Assembly (NCBI GenBank): GCA_016887505.1
Contig: CP069393.1
Span: 434,001 to 498,000, forward strand
Source: Clostridia bacterium
Lineage (GTDB): Bacteria; Bacillota; TC1; UBA5767
Reading direction: 5' to 3'
DNA length: 64,000 bases
Below, in pieces: positions 1 to 8,720 of the stretch; the first letter of the stretch is position 1; the number at the start of each line of letters is the position of its first letter. The notes under the pieces are model-generated. The model saw only the letters and a list, made by a program, of their open reading frames with translations. It searched no databases and was not told the DNA's origin. Position numbers and translations under genes: made by a program.

Positions 1-1073
1 CAATACTCCTTTTAGGTACAGGCATTATTGGTTGTTCTAGACAAACTGCTAATTTAGAGGAACAGCCTAGCTACAAAACAGTTGGCGTAGTTGAAATAAA
101 AAATAGATTGGAAGATGATACCTTATCGTACACAGGTATTGTGAAGCCGAGTGTTGAAAAGAAATTGAGCTTCAAAATGGGTGGATACCTCGAACAAATC
201 TATGTCCAGGAAGGGGACTATGTTGAGGCTGGTACAAAATTAGGTAGGATTGATACAAAGGATAATAGTCTACAAAGTGAGAGTCTTGAAAGCCAATCAC
301 AGATAGCCCAAAAGGAAGCTTTGAAGGCCAGTGAAGCCCTTTCCTACTCGAAAACGCAATATGATAGCTATACCGCATTGTTTGAGGAAGGAGCTGTTTC
401 CAAAGTTGCTTTGGATGCAAAAGAATTAGCCTATGAACAAGCAAAGTTAAACTATGAAATTGCGCTAGAAAATCGCAGCCGCATGACCTCAGAAGAAACA
501 AGACTTTATGAAAACATTGCAGATGGGACAATTTATGCAGATCAAGATGGTGTCATAAATAGTATTTTATACGAAGTATCTGAATTCATTGCACCAGGAC
601 AGCCAGTATTTTTGGTAGGCTCTAAAGAACAAAAGATCGTCATTCATGTAACAAGAGAAGATAAAAAGTTATTGGAAATAGGCCAAAAAGTCTATTACAC
701 GATGGATACAGTAGAAAAAGAAGGAAGGATTATCTTTGTCGATGAGGTGCCTGATGCCCAGACATCAACCTACAAGGTTGAAATTGAGATTGAGGAGAAA
801 GAATTAATGAGTGGCGCCATTGTACGTGTTGAAGTAGTAGCTGGAAGTACAGAAGGAATTTGGATTCCAATCCAGTGTATTCAGTCCACTACCATTGATT
901 TTGTCTATGTTATACAAGACGGTAAATCATTAAAGCGGTCAATAAATGTATTAGAAATAAAAGGTGATGAAGCATGGGTGGAAGGATTGGAAGAAAATGA
1001 TAAGCTTGTTGTTTCAGGCATGAAGTCACTCGTTGAAGGTATGTTGGTAAAAACACAGGAATTTGAGGGTTAA
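1..1073 (+). CDS. RND efflux periplasmic adaptor lipoprotein (5' end missing)
   Basis: Membrane-fusion (adaptor) subunit that couples to the RND permease 2 bases downstream. The reading frame is open to the left edge of the window, so the true start lies outside it. The first visible residues, ending in GIIGC at about codons 7-11, look like the end of a lipoprotein signal peptide with its lipobox Cys. The body has the HlyD/AcrA order: a first barrel-sandwich half (FKMGGYLEQIYVQEGDYVEAG), an alpha-helical hairpin, a second half (ADQDGVINSILYEV, APGQPVFLVG), then beta-barrel and membrane-proximal domains. A TTG inside the frame at 108 could be taken for a start, but the upstream lipobox argues against that. 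No outer-membrane channel gene is present. Confidence 0.9.
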   Translation, partial: ILLLGTGIIGCSRQTANLEEQPSYKTVGVVEIKNRLEDDTLSYTGIVKPSVEKKLSFKMGGYLEQIYVQEGDYVEAGTKLGRIDTKDNSLQSESLESQSQIAQKEALKASEALSYSKTQYDSYTALFEEGAVSKVALDAKELAYEQAKLNYEIALENRSRMTSEETRLYENIADGTIYADQDGVINSILYEVSEFIAPGQPVFLVGSKEQKIVIHVTREDKKLLEIGQKVYYTMDTVEKEGRIIFVDEVPDAQTSTYKVEIEIEEKELMSGAIVRVEVVAGSTEGIWIPIQCIQSTTIDFVYVIQDGKSLKRSINVLEIKGDEAWVEGLEENDKLVVSGMKSLVEGMLVKTQEFEG

Positions 1074-1075
1074 TC

Positions 1076-4000
1076 ATGGACAAAGGAATCACGGCCAGGT
1101 CTTTAAAACACAAAAAACTAACCATATTTTTAATTTTTGTAACAATGATTGCTGGTATGTATTCGTATATTTTTCTTCCACGTCAGGAAAGCCCAGATTT
1201 AAATGCGCCAGGCGCTATTGTATTTGTTGCTTTTCCTGGTGGCTCTCCCGAGGAAATCGAGGATTATGTTGTAGGTACGATAGAAGATGGACTTACTGAA
1301 ATTACAGGTTTTGATTATGCTCAAACATATATTAAGTCCAATATGGCTTCTATTATGGTTATGCTTAAAGATGGCGTTGATATAGAAAGCTCGTGGCGTG
1401 AATTGGATGATCTTATTGAAGAACTCAAACCCAATATGCCTTCTGGTGTCACGGAGATAATAACCAATACCGAAATTATGGAAACACCAGGAATGATTTT
1501 CGGCTTGACCGGAGAAAACTATACTTACGAGGAGCTTGCAGATTACGCAGAACTTTTTAAAAAAAGGTTAGCAAAAATTGATGGGGTGACAAGGTTTGAT
1601 ATATATGGAGACCTTGAACAGGAAATTGAAATAAATATTGACCATGCTATATTAGAACAACTTACGATTTCAATGAATGAAATCGTAAATAAGATTAAAG
1701 CAGAAAACGTAACAATGCCAACGGGAAGCATCGACAATGGTGGAAGTAAAATTGAAGTAAGCTTGGATGTGAGGCTTCAAAGTATCGAGGATATACGCAA
1801 TATTGTTGTTATGACTTTTCCGGATGGACGAAATATTCGACTTGCAGATGTCGCGGATGTGCAGTTTAAGACAAATCCTGACAATCCTAGGTTGGGCATA
1901 AATGGAAAGAAAGCCGTTTATTTGGCGGGGTATTTTGAGGATGATTTAAATATTGTCATGGTTGGGGAAAATATTGAGAAGCAAATAGAAGAGCTAGCTA
2001 GGCAACTCCCAGACGATGTTGAGTTTTCTTATATGGTATACCAGCCAGATGAAGTGCGAAAATCAATCAATACCTTCATGATCAACCTTTTGGAAGCAAT
2101 CATTTTCGTAATTTTAGTCGTATTTATCGGTATGGGGTGGAGAAATGCACTTGTGGTATCCACTGCGATTCCGCTATCGATAGCGTTAAGTATGATGGTC
2201 ATGTACTTCTTTGGTGTAAAACTAGAACAGATGTCCATATCTGGCCTGATTATTTCCTTGGGTATGCTGGTCGATAATGCGATCGTAGTAAGTGATTCAA
2301 TCCAATACCATATTGATCAAGGTGAAGAAAATATCCGGGCTGCCATAGTGGGAACTAAAGAAGTAGCCTTTTCAATATTAACTTCCACGCTGACCACAAT
2401 CTTTGCATTTATGCCTTTGCTGCTTCTAGATTCAACAGTCGGTAAGTTTGTTCACGGCGTTCCTTTTGTGGTAACGACCGCCCTAATTGCCTCCTATATT
2501 TGTGCAATCATAACGACACCAGTTATTGCAGCAATGACATTTAAGAAAACCGTAGAAACTAAAAAAAGAAACAACTCAAAGATTAAAAGAATGTTTAAAA
2601 AATTGTTGAATGCCAGTCTTAAAAGAAAGAAACGGACAGTCGTCCTAACTCTACTTTTCGTAGTGGCTTGTTGGTTTTCCGTAATGGGAATGGAAGCAAT
2701 ATTACTACCCAAAGCAGATAAGAACATTATTCAGATCGACTTAAAATCAGAGTTTGCGACGGACATCGACAAAACAGAAAAACTCACAGACCAAACAGTA
2801 GCGCTGCTGCAAGACGTGCCCGAACTCGGTAATTACTATACGGCTGTGGGCAGTAATCTACCAAAGTTCTATTTATCCGTTATGTTTCGCGGTGCCTCAC
2901 CGGATATAGCGCAGATAGCGTATGAATTTGATTTATCTAAAAGTGAAAGGTTCGATGACAAAAAAGAGTTACAGCAATATATTCAGTCCAAATTAAGCCA
3001 AGAACTAATTGGGGGAAGCGCATCAACTTTATTGCTAGAACTTGGAAATTTCTCAAGACCCATTGAAATCAAAATACTGGGTGAAAACCTGGATAGGCTA
3101 GATGAAATTAGGTATTCGCTGATTTCAAAAATGGAGTCTATGGATAGCGTGCTCAATGTTACCAACGATTTTTCGAGCAAGGAATATCAATTTTATGTTG
3201 AAATTGATGAAGCCAAAGCAGGGTATTATGGCTTTAGTAAGTTGGATATCCAGAAGGAAGCGAGCGCAGCTTTGATGGGCATGAGCGTCTCGAATTTACA
3301 TAAAAATGGAAAGGAAACAGCACTAATCGTTAAGAGTGATATCCTAAATCTTGAAGATTTTGAAAATCTAGTAATAAAATCTAGTATGACTGGTAAAAGT
3401 GCCAAGCTAAAAGAATTAGGACAAGTTAAATTGGTACAAGCGTTTCCTATGATTAATCATTATGCTGGAGAAAGATCAATAATACTATCGGCCGATGTAG
3501 GTGCGGATTATTCTGTCCAAAAAGTGGAGGATGAGTTAAAAGAATATATAGATGCTGAAAATTATGATGATGTAAAATTTGAGTTTGGGGGAATGCTGCA
3601 ACGGGTTAGAGAAAGTGTTGTAGATTTAATGAAACTGGGTATTTTTTCATTGCTCATGATTCTTTCCATTTTAATACTTCAGTTTGACTCCTTCCGGCAA
3701 CCGTTGGTTATTCTAGCAACAATACCGATTGCAATGGCTAGTGCTTTGATAGGCCTCTTCATAACGAGCCAGATACTTACTTTTGTGGCTATGATGAGCT
3801 TAATAGCACTTATGGGGATTGTCGTCAATAATGCAATCGTTTTATTGGATGCAATCAATACATTTAGAGATGAGGGAATGGGGGTAGAAGAGGCATGCAA
3901 AGCAGCAGTAGACAGGCGCTACCGTCCCATAACGATTAGTACTATGACTACGGTGATTGGTTTAATACCATTACTGATTTCAGGTGGTGAACTCTTCCGA

Positions 4001-4114
4001 CCTCTAGCCATTGCACTTATGACGGGACTCGGATTTTCGACAATCTTAACCATGGTAGTAGTACCAACAATGTATTGTTTGGTGATGGGCAACAAATCGC
4101 TTGAAACGATGTAA
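1076..4114 (+). CDS. RND-family efflux permease (AcrB/HAE type)
   Basis: Proton-driven inner-membrane export pump of 1012 residues, the normal length for the family. It starts 2 bases after the adaptor stop, so the two are one operon. It has one N-terminal membrane helix (about 17-33), a large external loop, a helix bundle around 340-500, a second external loop and a final bundle around 855-1005. The proton-relay helix reads GMLVDNAIVV, keeping the first Asp of the AcrB Asp-Asp pair and replacing the second by Asn, a variant common in non-AcrB RND pumps. The opening segment PRQESPDLNAP and the PGGSPEEIEDYV motif are typical. Substrate cannot be read from sequence. No TolC partner is nearby, which fits a monoderm cell. 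Confidence 0.93.
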   Translation: MDKGITARSLKHKKLTIFLIFVTMIAGMYSYIFLPRQESPDLNAPGAIVFVAFPGGSPEEIEDYVVGTIEDGLTEITGFDYAQTYIKSNMASIMVMLKDGVDIESSWRELDDLIEELKPNMPSGVTEIITNTEIMETPGMIFGLTGENYTYEELADYAELFKKRLAKIDGVTRFDIYGDLEQEIEINIDHAILEQLTISMNEIVNKIKAENVTMPTGSIDNGGSKIEVSLDVRLQSIEDIRNIVVMTFPDGRNIRLADVADVQFKTNPDNPRLGINGKKAVYLAGYFEDDLNIVMVGENIEKQIEELARQLPDDVEFSYMVYQPDEVRKSINTFMINLLEAIIFVILVVFIGMGWRNALVVSTAIPLSIALSMMVMYFFGVKLEQMSISGLIISLGMLVDNAIVVSDSIQYHIDQGEENIRAAIVGTKEVAFSILTSTLTTIFAFMPLLLLDSTVGKFVHGVPFVVTTALIASYICAIITTPVIAAMTFKKTVETKKRNNSKIKRMFKKLLNASLKRKKRTVVLTLLFVVACWFSVMGMEAILLPKADKNIIQIDLKSEFATDIDKTEKLTDQTVALLQDVPELGNYYTAVGSNLPKFYLSVMFRGASPDIAQIAYEFDLSKSERFDDKKELQQYIQSKLSQELIGGSASTLLLELGNFSRPIEIKILGENLDRLDEIRYSLISKMESMDSVLNVTNDFSSKEYQFYVEIDEAKAGYYGFSKLDIQKEASAALMGMSVSNLHKNGKETALIVKSDILNLEDFENLVIKSSMTGKSAKLKELGQVKLVQAFPMINHYAGERSIILSADVGADYSVQKVEDELKEYIDAENYDDVKFEFGGMLQRVRESVVDLMKLGIFSLLMILSILILQFDSFRQPLVILATIPIAMASALIGLFITSQILTFVAMMSLIALMGIVVNNAIVLLDAINTFRDEGMGVEEACKAAVDRRYRPITISTMTTVIGLIPLLISGGELFRPLAIALMTGLGFSTILTMVVVPTMYCLVMGNKSLETM

Positions 4115-4230
4115 GAAAAGGCTATTAAGCCAAAGAACAGCTATCAATTCGGACAGGATATGGTTAGAAGGTCAAGTCTAGTTGGATAGGGTAAATAATT
4201 CAAAGAAGATGAAAAATGAAGGAGGAGTAC

Positions 4231-4287
4231 ATGATTAAATGGAGAAGTTTAAAGTATACTTCCTCTTACTGCTACCATAATGAATAA
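4231..4287 (+). CDS. leader peptide, 18 residues
   Basis: Short ORF coding for an 18-residue peptide that begins MIKWRSLKYT and ends YCYHNE. The ATG sits 5 bases after GGAGGAG, a near-ideal ribosome site. Its last codons contain one strand of a long-range helix, and a terminator follows 60 bases later. The peptide is too short to be an enzyme and resembles no protein I know. It is judged a leader peptide from position and RNA context only. It contains Trp, three Tyr and one Cys codon but no run of a single amino acid, so drug-type stalling is as likely as amino acid sensing. Confidence 0.5.
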   Translation: MIKWRSLKYTSSYCYHNE

Positions 4288-4350
4288 TAATACAGTCTTT
4301 TCTTCAAATGTCTCCGAACTCCTTTTTGCGCAAGGTAGCAGTGGAAAATA

Positions 4351-4377
4351 AAAGACTCCAAAAGGAGTCTTTTTTTT
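4351..4377 (+). terminator. intrinsic terminator
   Basis: AAAGACTCC, loop AAAA, GGAGTCTTT, followed by a run of T. It lies between the RND permease and the orphan membrane gene and is probably the regulated terminator of the attenuator. Confidence 0.85.
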
Positions 4378-4490
4378 GGAGGCAGTAACCTTGTATAGCA
4401 TAATATGAAAGGGCAAGTGTTTTAACCAAAAACTACCAGGTTGCGTCTTAACAGGATATCTCTGTTTGTTAATAGATAAGGAGAAAAACG

Positions 4491-4847
4491 ATGCTTACAA
4501 AGTCTAGTAAAGCCCAAATACTCATATCAGTACTGGGTGCTGCATGGTCAATTCAATTGGTTCTAAGTGAGCTTATCGTAGGGGATTATTGTCCTAAAGT
4601 TTTCAATATACCAGCATGCTTTCTAGTGCTACTAGCCTATCTAATAGTTCTTGTATCAATAGTTTTGGATCACAAGATTCTGCATGCACTGGGGACAGGA
4701 TTGGGATTATTGCTGGCTATTTGGTTTTCTTCTCGCCAATTTTTGATGATTGCTCAATGCCCAGATTTTCAAGGGCTACCACTGTGTTATCTTTCCTTGG
4801 CTGCTTTTGCCTTGCTTGGGGTGCTCGGGTTTTGTAAAAAAAAATAA
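4491..4847 (+). CDS. small four-helix membrane protein with paired cysteines
   Basis: Orphan 118-residue integral membrane protein. Four hydrophobic stretches are visible (about 8-26, 42-60, 66-84 and 97-113), and it ends in CKKK. Two loops carry similar cysteine pairs: C-P-x6-P-A-C near residues 34-43 and C-P-x5-L-P-L-C near 90-99. This symmetry suggests two disulfides or a thiol-redox role comparable with vitamin K epoxide reductase-like proteins, but I see no clear CxxC redox centre, so function is unknown. The start has a good ribosome site (AAGGAGAAAAACG). It is preceded by the leader-peptide attenuator, and a weak promoter-like AT-rich stretch near 4393-4410 may also serve it. Confidence 0.7.
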   Translation: MLTKSSKAQILISVLGAAWSIQLVLSELIVGDYCPKVFNIPACFLVLLAYLIVLVSIVLDHKILHALGTGLGLLLAIWFSSRQFLMIAQCPDFQGLPLCYLSLAAFALLGVLGFCKKK

Positions 4848-4921
4848 TTTGATTCAAGGTAACCTTATTCAAATAACCATACAGTAAAAAATGTGATGCT
4901 ATGGATGAATAATGGCAATAC

Positions 4922-4956
4922 AAAGGCCACAGTAATTCATTGTTACTGTGGCCTTT
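4922..4956. terminator. bidirectional terminator between convergent genes
   Basis: A perfect 14-base inverted repeat (AAAGGCCACAGTAA and its complement) with a 7-base loop. It separates the membrane protein on the plus strand from the lipoprotein on the minus strand. A/T runs flank both sides. Confidence 0.85.
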
Positions 4957-4986
4957 CATAATTAATATTGTGTTAAAGAACTGCTG

Positions 4987-5727
4987 CTATATAGTCCATT
5001 CTCCATGTACGATGCCTACTAATTCCCAATTCGGATTATCATCATCGAATACTAAAATTAGACTTCCCCAGTCTAAGCCCTCCACGCTAGGATCGAAACC
5101 AGTAAAATGGAATTCTACATATTGGTCGTTCGCATAGACTGTTTCCAAATTGTTCATCATATTTCCACTGCCAATTAGCGTGTTGATGCCAATCAACTCA
5201 GGGTTTAGATAGTCTTCATCATAGACAAATCCACTGTAGTATGTCGAAAAATCACTTGTGATAGGGTCACCACTACCGCTATACGATCCCCAAGTTTGAA
5301 CTGCACTACTGGTGAACATAGTTGGGACAGTGCTGCCAGCATAAAGAATGATATCGTTGTTGGTATCGATATAGGGGTAAGGAGAAAACCGTACGCCTCT
5401 AGTAGGACTTACCTTGGTGTCTAACCCCTGTGAATCTTGGTTGGCAATCATCGACATAACGTCGAGGGCTTCTTGTAGCAGGGTGACGTTTTGTGTTGAA
5501 CTGCGGTTTTCAAGCGATGTTTCCAAATCTTCAACTTTGGTAGTTAAGGAGGTTACAATGGTATCTTTTGCTGCTAACTCTGCTTCAAGTGTTGTTACGG
5601 ATTGTTGGCAGGCTTCAAGGTCAGTGGCAAGTTGTTCTGCGTTATCGCCTGTGGAACTAGCACTACAACCGCTTAGCATAAGTGCAATGGCTGTTATGAA
5701 AATAAAAGCATAGGTTTGCTTCTTCAT
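4987..5727 (-). CDS. secreted lipoprotein with coiled-coil linker, unknown function
   Basis: A 246-residue lipoprotein. The signal peptide starts MKKQTYAF and ends in the lipobox LSGC at about residues 18-21. Residues about 30-80 form a short coiled coil rich in Glu, Leu and Thr (the segment around QSVTTLEAELAAKD). The C-terminal 150 residues look like a globular beta-rich domain with many Tyr, Asp and Asn, ending in LILVFDDDNPNWELVGIVHG. I do not recognise the domain. The ribosome site is GAAAGAGGTGACCC before ATG. It stands alone between a bidirectional terminator and a gene-poor stretch. Confidence 0.8.
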   Translation of the reverse strand: MKKQTYAFIFITAIALMLSGCSASSTGDNAEQLATDLEACQQSVTTLEAELAAKDTIVTSLTTKVEDLETSLENRSSTQNVTLLQEALDVMSMIANQDSQGLDTKVSPTRGVRFSPYPYIDTNNDIILYAGSTVPTMFTSSAVQTWGSYSGSGDPITSDFSTYYSGFVYDEDYLNPELIGINTLIGSGNMMNNLETVYANDQYVEFHFTGFDPSVEGLDWGSLILVFDDDNPNWELVGIVHGEWTI

Positions 5728-6130
5728 GGGTCACCTCTTTCTAATCATTTAGATTTATCTTCTTTCATCATAGCGAGTCTTAGTTTTATAGTCAAATTAA
5801 CCATGCATTCATGATAGAATAAACGCAGGATACTTGTGATTAGCGTTAAATGTGTTCCGACGGTACTGAACTTTGATGATTTAAGTAAGAATTCAGGGAA
5901 TCGGCGGATTAGTCACTAGGTTGCAATCATGACGCAAGAAAGGATTTCATGTTACCGAATAACAAAGCAACTACTTTGAAAAGAAAAGAGCTTTCAAATA
6001 GAAAAGAAAAGTTGATGGATTTGTTCACAGTTCATATTTTAGAACAAGCAAGTATTAAAAACAGGATGAATTTACAAGTTCATTTTATGCAGAAATCCAG
6101 AAGGAACAAAGGATATGGAGGAAACGGCTG
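5728..6130. other. 403-base stretch without a supported gene
   Basis: Spacer between the divergent lipoprotein and the GIY-YIG gene. A 60-codon open frame (5949-6131) overlaps the GIY-YIG start by one base but has a Lys/Asn/Arg-rich, low-information translation and only a weak ribosome site. I do not call it a gene. Confidence 0.5.
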
Positions 6131-6394
6131 ATGCCCTATGTATATATGCTACGGTGCCAAGATGGAACGCTTTATACCGGGTGGACGATGGATATTGACA
6201 AAAGAGTAAAAGTTCATAATGCTGGCAAAGGTGCTAAATACACTAGATCACGCTTGCCTGTAGAATTGGTGTATTATAAGTTCGAGAACGATAAAATATG
6301 GGCGATGAAAGAAGAATACCGAATTAAGCAGTTAACGAGAAAGGAAAAAATGAAGTTGGTAGCGACAATGCCGTCTCCCCTATGCAAGGAGTAG
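6131..6394 (+). CDS. GIY-YIG domain protein, UPF0213 family
   Basis: An 87-residue single-domain GIY-YIG nuclease-fold protein of the YhbQ/YazA group. The N terminus shows the paired motif as YVYML and LYTGWT. The family Arg/His motif (RVKVHNAGKGAKYTRSR) and the later catalytic Glu (KEEYRIKQL) are present, so the fold and active site look intact. Length matches the family (80-100 residues). The ribosome site is GGAGGAAACGGCTG. Members are proposed to be structure-specific DNA nucleases, but the role in this host is unknown. It is monocistronic as far as can be seen. Confidence 0.9.
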   Translation: MPYVYMLRCQDGTLYTGWTMDIDKRVKVHNAGKGAKYTRSRLPVELVYYKFENDKIWAMKEEYRIKQLTRKEKMKLVATMPSPLCKE

Positions 6395-6566
6395 AATAAA
6401 GTGAAATAGCAATAAAGCTAGAAGAAGTGAGATGATGCAATCCCTTAGCTGAATATAAAAGTAGTTTTATCCAAATACTACTGTATTAAAAAGGAAAATG
6501 CACCCGAAGAGTATAAAACGTCTATCCCGTTCAGCCTAGGAAGTAAATTGGTATTGTTTCTTTGTT

Positions 6567-6595
6567 TTGAGTATAGGTAACGTATAAGTTATAAT
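6567..6595 (+). promoter_or_regulatory. sigma-A-type promoter for the PucR-type regulator
   Basis: TTGAGT (6567-6572), a 17-base spacer and TATAAT (6590-6595), 39 bases before the regulator's ATG. Confidence 0.6.
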
Positions 6596-6634
6596 ATTGA
6601 TAAAGACTAACAAACGATGAAAAGGAAGTAACCT

Positions 6635-8239
6635 ATGAAAATTCGAGTAGTGGATTTGTTGTCTCATACATATTTTAAGACATCTAGAGTGTTAGCAGGT
6701 AAGCAGGGTTTAAATAACTATATATCATCAATTCAGGTGGTTGAGAATATTGATGTTACACAGTATTGGCGCGGTGGAGAGCTTGTGATTAGTTCAGGTT
6801 ATAATTTTTTAGACCGCACCGAAGAACACAAGGACCTTATTAAAGGTTTGGTCTTAGCTGGTATAGCTGGTTTGTGTATTACCACCAATAATTTGATTGA
6901 TAATAAGCTTCCGGACACGCTGATGGAAGCGGCGGAAGAATATGAATTTCCGGTCATAACGTTTCCTGCGGGAAAGGTGTTTGGAGAAGTATGTGATTTT
7001 ATGAATAACCATCTCTTTTCTCGACTGACAAACGAGATAAAGAGACGTGATGAGGTGATTCGAGAAATCAATGACTGGATATATAAGGAGGGCCTGCAGG
7101 GCATGCTGAAGGCCTTGTATAAGTGGACTGGCATGAAGACAGCTTTGCTCTATGAAGGGAATGTGCTTTCTTGTCCGCCACTAAGTGACCGAGAGGATGA
7201 GATAATTCGGTGTAGACACTGGATTAATGTACCTGATAATGCATTACTATATAGTAATGTAGGACATTACGTCTATCGTGATAAGAAAGGCGAAGTGGAG
7301 TGGCTAGGTGCTAAAATCTCAACACCCAGCCAGTTTGAAAATTTCGTGATGCTTTTTCAGGAAAATATGGAGTTTACGAAAGATGATGAAATGCTTTTGG
7401 GTGCTTCCTTATCTGCTTGTGCTTTGGAAATTAAGAGACTAAAGGGATTGAGTGAGGAAAAGGCCAAACACCGGGAGAACTTATTTAAAAGTATTATTGA
7501 AAAAGGAATCAGCTATGAAGAGGCACGACATCAGGCGGCACAACTGGGATATAGTTTAGCAAAAAATTCTTCAATTGCTTTAATGAATATTAAAAAGCCT
7601 GCTGTTTCCTTAAGTATGGAGGGGTTTATTCAAAGTTTTAAAGCTATTGTCAAGGAGCTGTTTCCCAGCGCACCATTTTGGGTACAACCTGATGACAAAA
7701 CGATAGTTTTAATACTAAGTGATTCAGATGAAGAGATTATTCGCAGCTTATATCGAAAAATTCAAGGCTTAGATCAGGCTCTTACCTTTACGATTGGAAT
7801 TGGGAAATCTAGGACTTATGATAAAATATGCAAAAGCTATCAAGAAGCGCTTCGAGCTATTGAAATTGGAGAATCATTGGGGGAAGAGGCCAATATCTAC
7901 TTCTTTAATCAATTGGGCTTCTATGGGTTTATCAATGTGGTAGAAGACCGCGAAGTTATGAAAAGCTATTATGAAGACTATATTCTCCCGTTGGAAAGAC
8001 AGTTTAAAGAAGAACATCTTACGGAAATGCTGGATACATTAAGCTTGTTTTTTGAGATGCGCTTTAGCTATGCCAAGACTGCTGAGCAGATGCACGTTCA
8101 TCGTAATACAGTGGATTATCGCATGGCAGCAATAGAAAAGGCCTGTAATATTGATATGCGTAATTATGAGGATAGGTTTAATATGGGGATTGCATTAAAA
8201 CTTCTTCCACTTATACGACATATGAAAGAAGAACTGTAG
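6635..8239 (+). CDS. PucR-family transcriptional regulator
   Basis: A 534-residue regulator. Residues about 5-125 are the PucR N-terminal ligand-sensing domain (VRVDLL-type opening, GELVISSGYNF, GIAGLCITT, PVITFPAG). A middle GGDEF-like/CdaR-type region follows, and the C terminus (about 475-530) is the PucR helix-turn-helix with the signature YAKTAEQMHVHRNTVDYR. Relatives control purine, amino acid or allantoin catabolism and sugar diacid use; the target here is not adjacent. It has its own promoter and is followed by hairpins, so it is a single-gene unit. The start has AAAGGAAGTAACCT before ATG. Confidence 0.92.
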   Translation: MKIRVVDLLSHTYFKTSRVLAGKQGLNNYISSIQVVENIDVTQYWRGGELVISSGYNFLDRTEEHKDLIKGLVLAGIAGLCITTNNLIDNKLPDTLMEAAEEYEFPVITFPAGKVFGEVCDFMNNHLFSRLTNEIKRRDEVIREINDWIYKEGLQGMLKALYKWTGMKTALLYEGNVLSCPPLSDREDEIIRCRHWINVPDNALLYSNVGHYVYRDKKGEVEWLGAKISTPSQFENFVMLFQENMEFTKDDEMLLGASLSACALEIKRLKGLSEEKAKHRENLFKSIIEKGISYEEARHQAAQLGYSLAKNSSIALMNIKKPAVSLSMEGFIQSFKAIVKELFPSAPFWVQPDDKTIVLILSDSDEEIIRSLYRKIQGLDQALTFTIGIGKSRTYDKICKSYQEALRAIEIGESLGEEANIYFFNQLGFYGFINVVEDREVMKSYYEDYILPLERQFKEEHLTEMLDTLSLFFEMRFSYAKTAEQMHVHRNTVDYRMAAIEKACNIDMRNYEDRFNMGIALKLLPLIRHMKEEL

Positions 8240-8240
8240 C

Positions 8241-8299
8241 GAGGTCCCTGGGATTCAGGGACCTCGTTAGGTTATAAAATGGGATTTCAAATCCCTTTT
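8241..8299 (+). terminator. tandem hairpins, terminator
   Basis: A perfect 10-base stem (GAGGTCCCTG, 8241-8250, with 8256-8265) without a T run is followed by GGGAT/ATCCC (8281-8295) with TTTT. Together they probably end the PucR-type transcript. Confidence 0.6.
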
Positions 8300-8720
8300 C
8301 ATGAATCAAAAATGGATGGTTTTTCTTGTAAATATATCGTAATAAAATTATACTGGTATAGCATATATTAGCTCAAATTGTTTTTTGAAGCCGATTATAA
8401 ATACTGCTAGTATAAGAATTACAGCATTTGGCTGAAGAAAAAGCTCAAATTATAAAAAGAAGATGGTTGTGCCAATACATAAAAATACATGGTATGGAAA
8501 GAGGGTATGAATGCTCTTACAAATACTACAAAGCTACAATCCATTTAAGGTGTATCTACCAAATAACTGCTTTGAATAAGTTTGCTTGCTTGGCTGATTT
8601 TTGAAGTTACGTGCTTTTTCTTATTCACCGGATGGTGTATAACACAGCGGATGCTCTTCATTTGGAAGGGCAAATATTCGATAGCTTCAGATGAACAATT
8701 TGGGATATAGGAGTTTTTAC
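8300..8720. other. 420-base AT-rich spacer without a supported gene
   Basis: Between the PucR-type regulator and the DegV gene. I see no frame with a good start plus family signal on either strand. The open minus frame at 8545-8754 overlaps the DegV start and has a non-protein-like translation. Confidence 0.4.

Larger units (their letters stand above)
4221..4377 (+). promoter_or_regulatory. putative ribosome-mediated attenuator with alternative hairpins
   Basis: The segment holds a strong ribosome site (GGAGGAG), an 18-codon ORF and an intrinsic terminator. Two perfect 9-base pairings exclude each other. ACTGCTACC (4268-4276, inside the end of the ORF) can pair with GGTAGCAGT (4334-4342). 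ACTCCTTTT (4318-4326) can pair with AAAAGGAGT (4360-4368), which is the terminator's 3' arm. A ribosome stalled on the ORF would hide 4268-4276, free 4318-4326 and break the terminator. That is the logic of antibiotic- or amino-acid-responsive attenuators; the mechanism here is inferred. The gene it would serve starts at 4491. Confidence 0.6.

Noticed and set aside
4334-4377. T-box in the leader before 4491
   Set aside because: GGTAGCAGTGG looks faintly like a T-box core but lacks GGTGGTACCGCG. The true T-box in this window is before valS.
4616-4837. second open frame over the small membrane gene
   Set aside because: Out-of-frame shadow, no ribosome site. The 4491 frame has both a ribosome site and clear membrane helices.
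5949-6131. 60-codon open frame just before the GIY-YIG gene
   Set aside because: Weak ribosome site, Lys/Asn/Arg-rich translation with no family signal. The one-base overlap with the next start could be chance.
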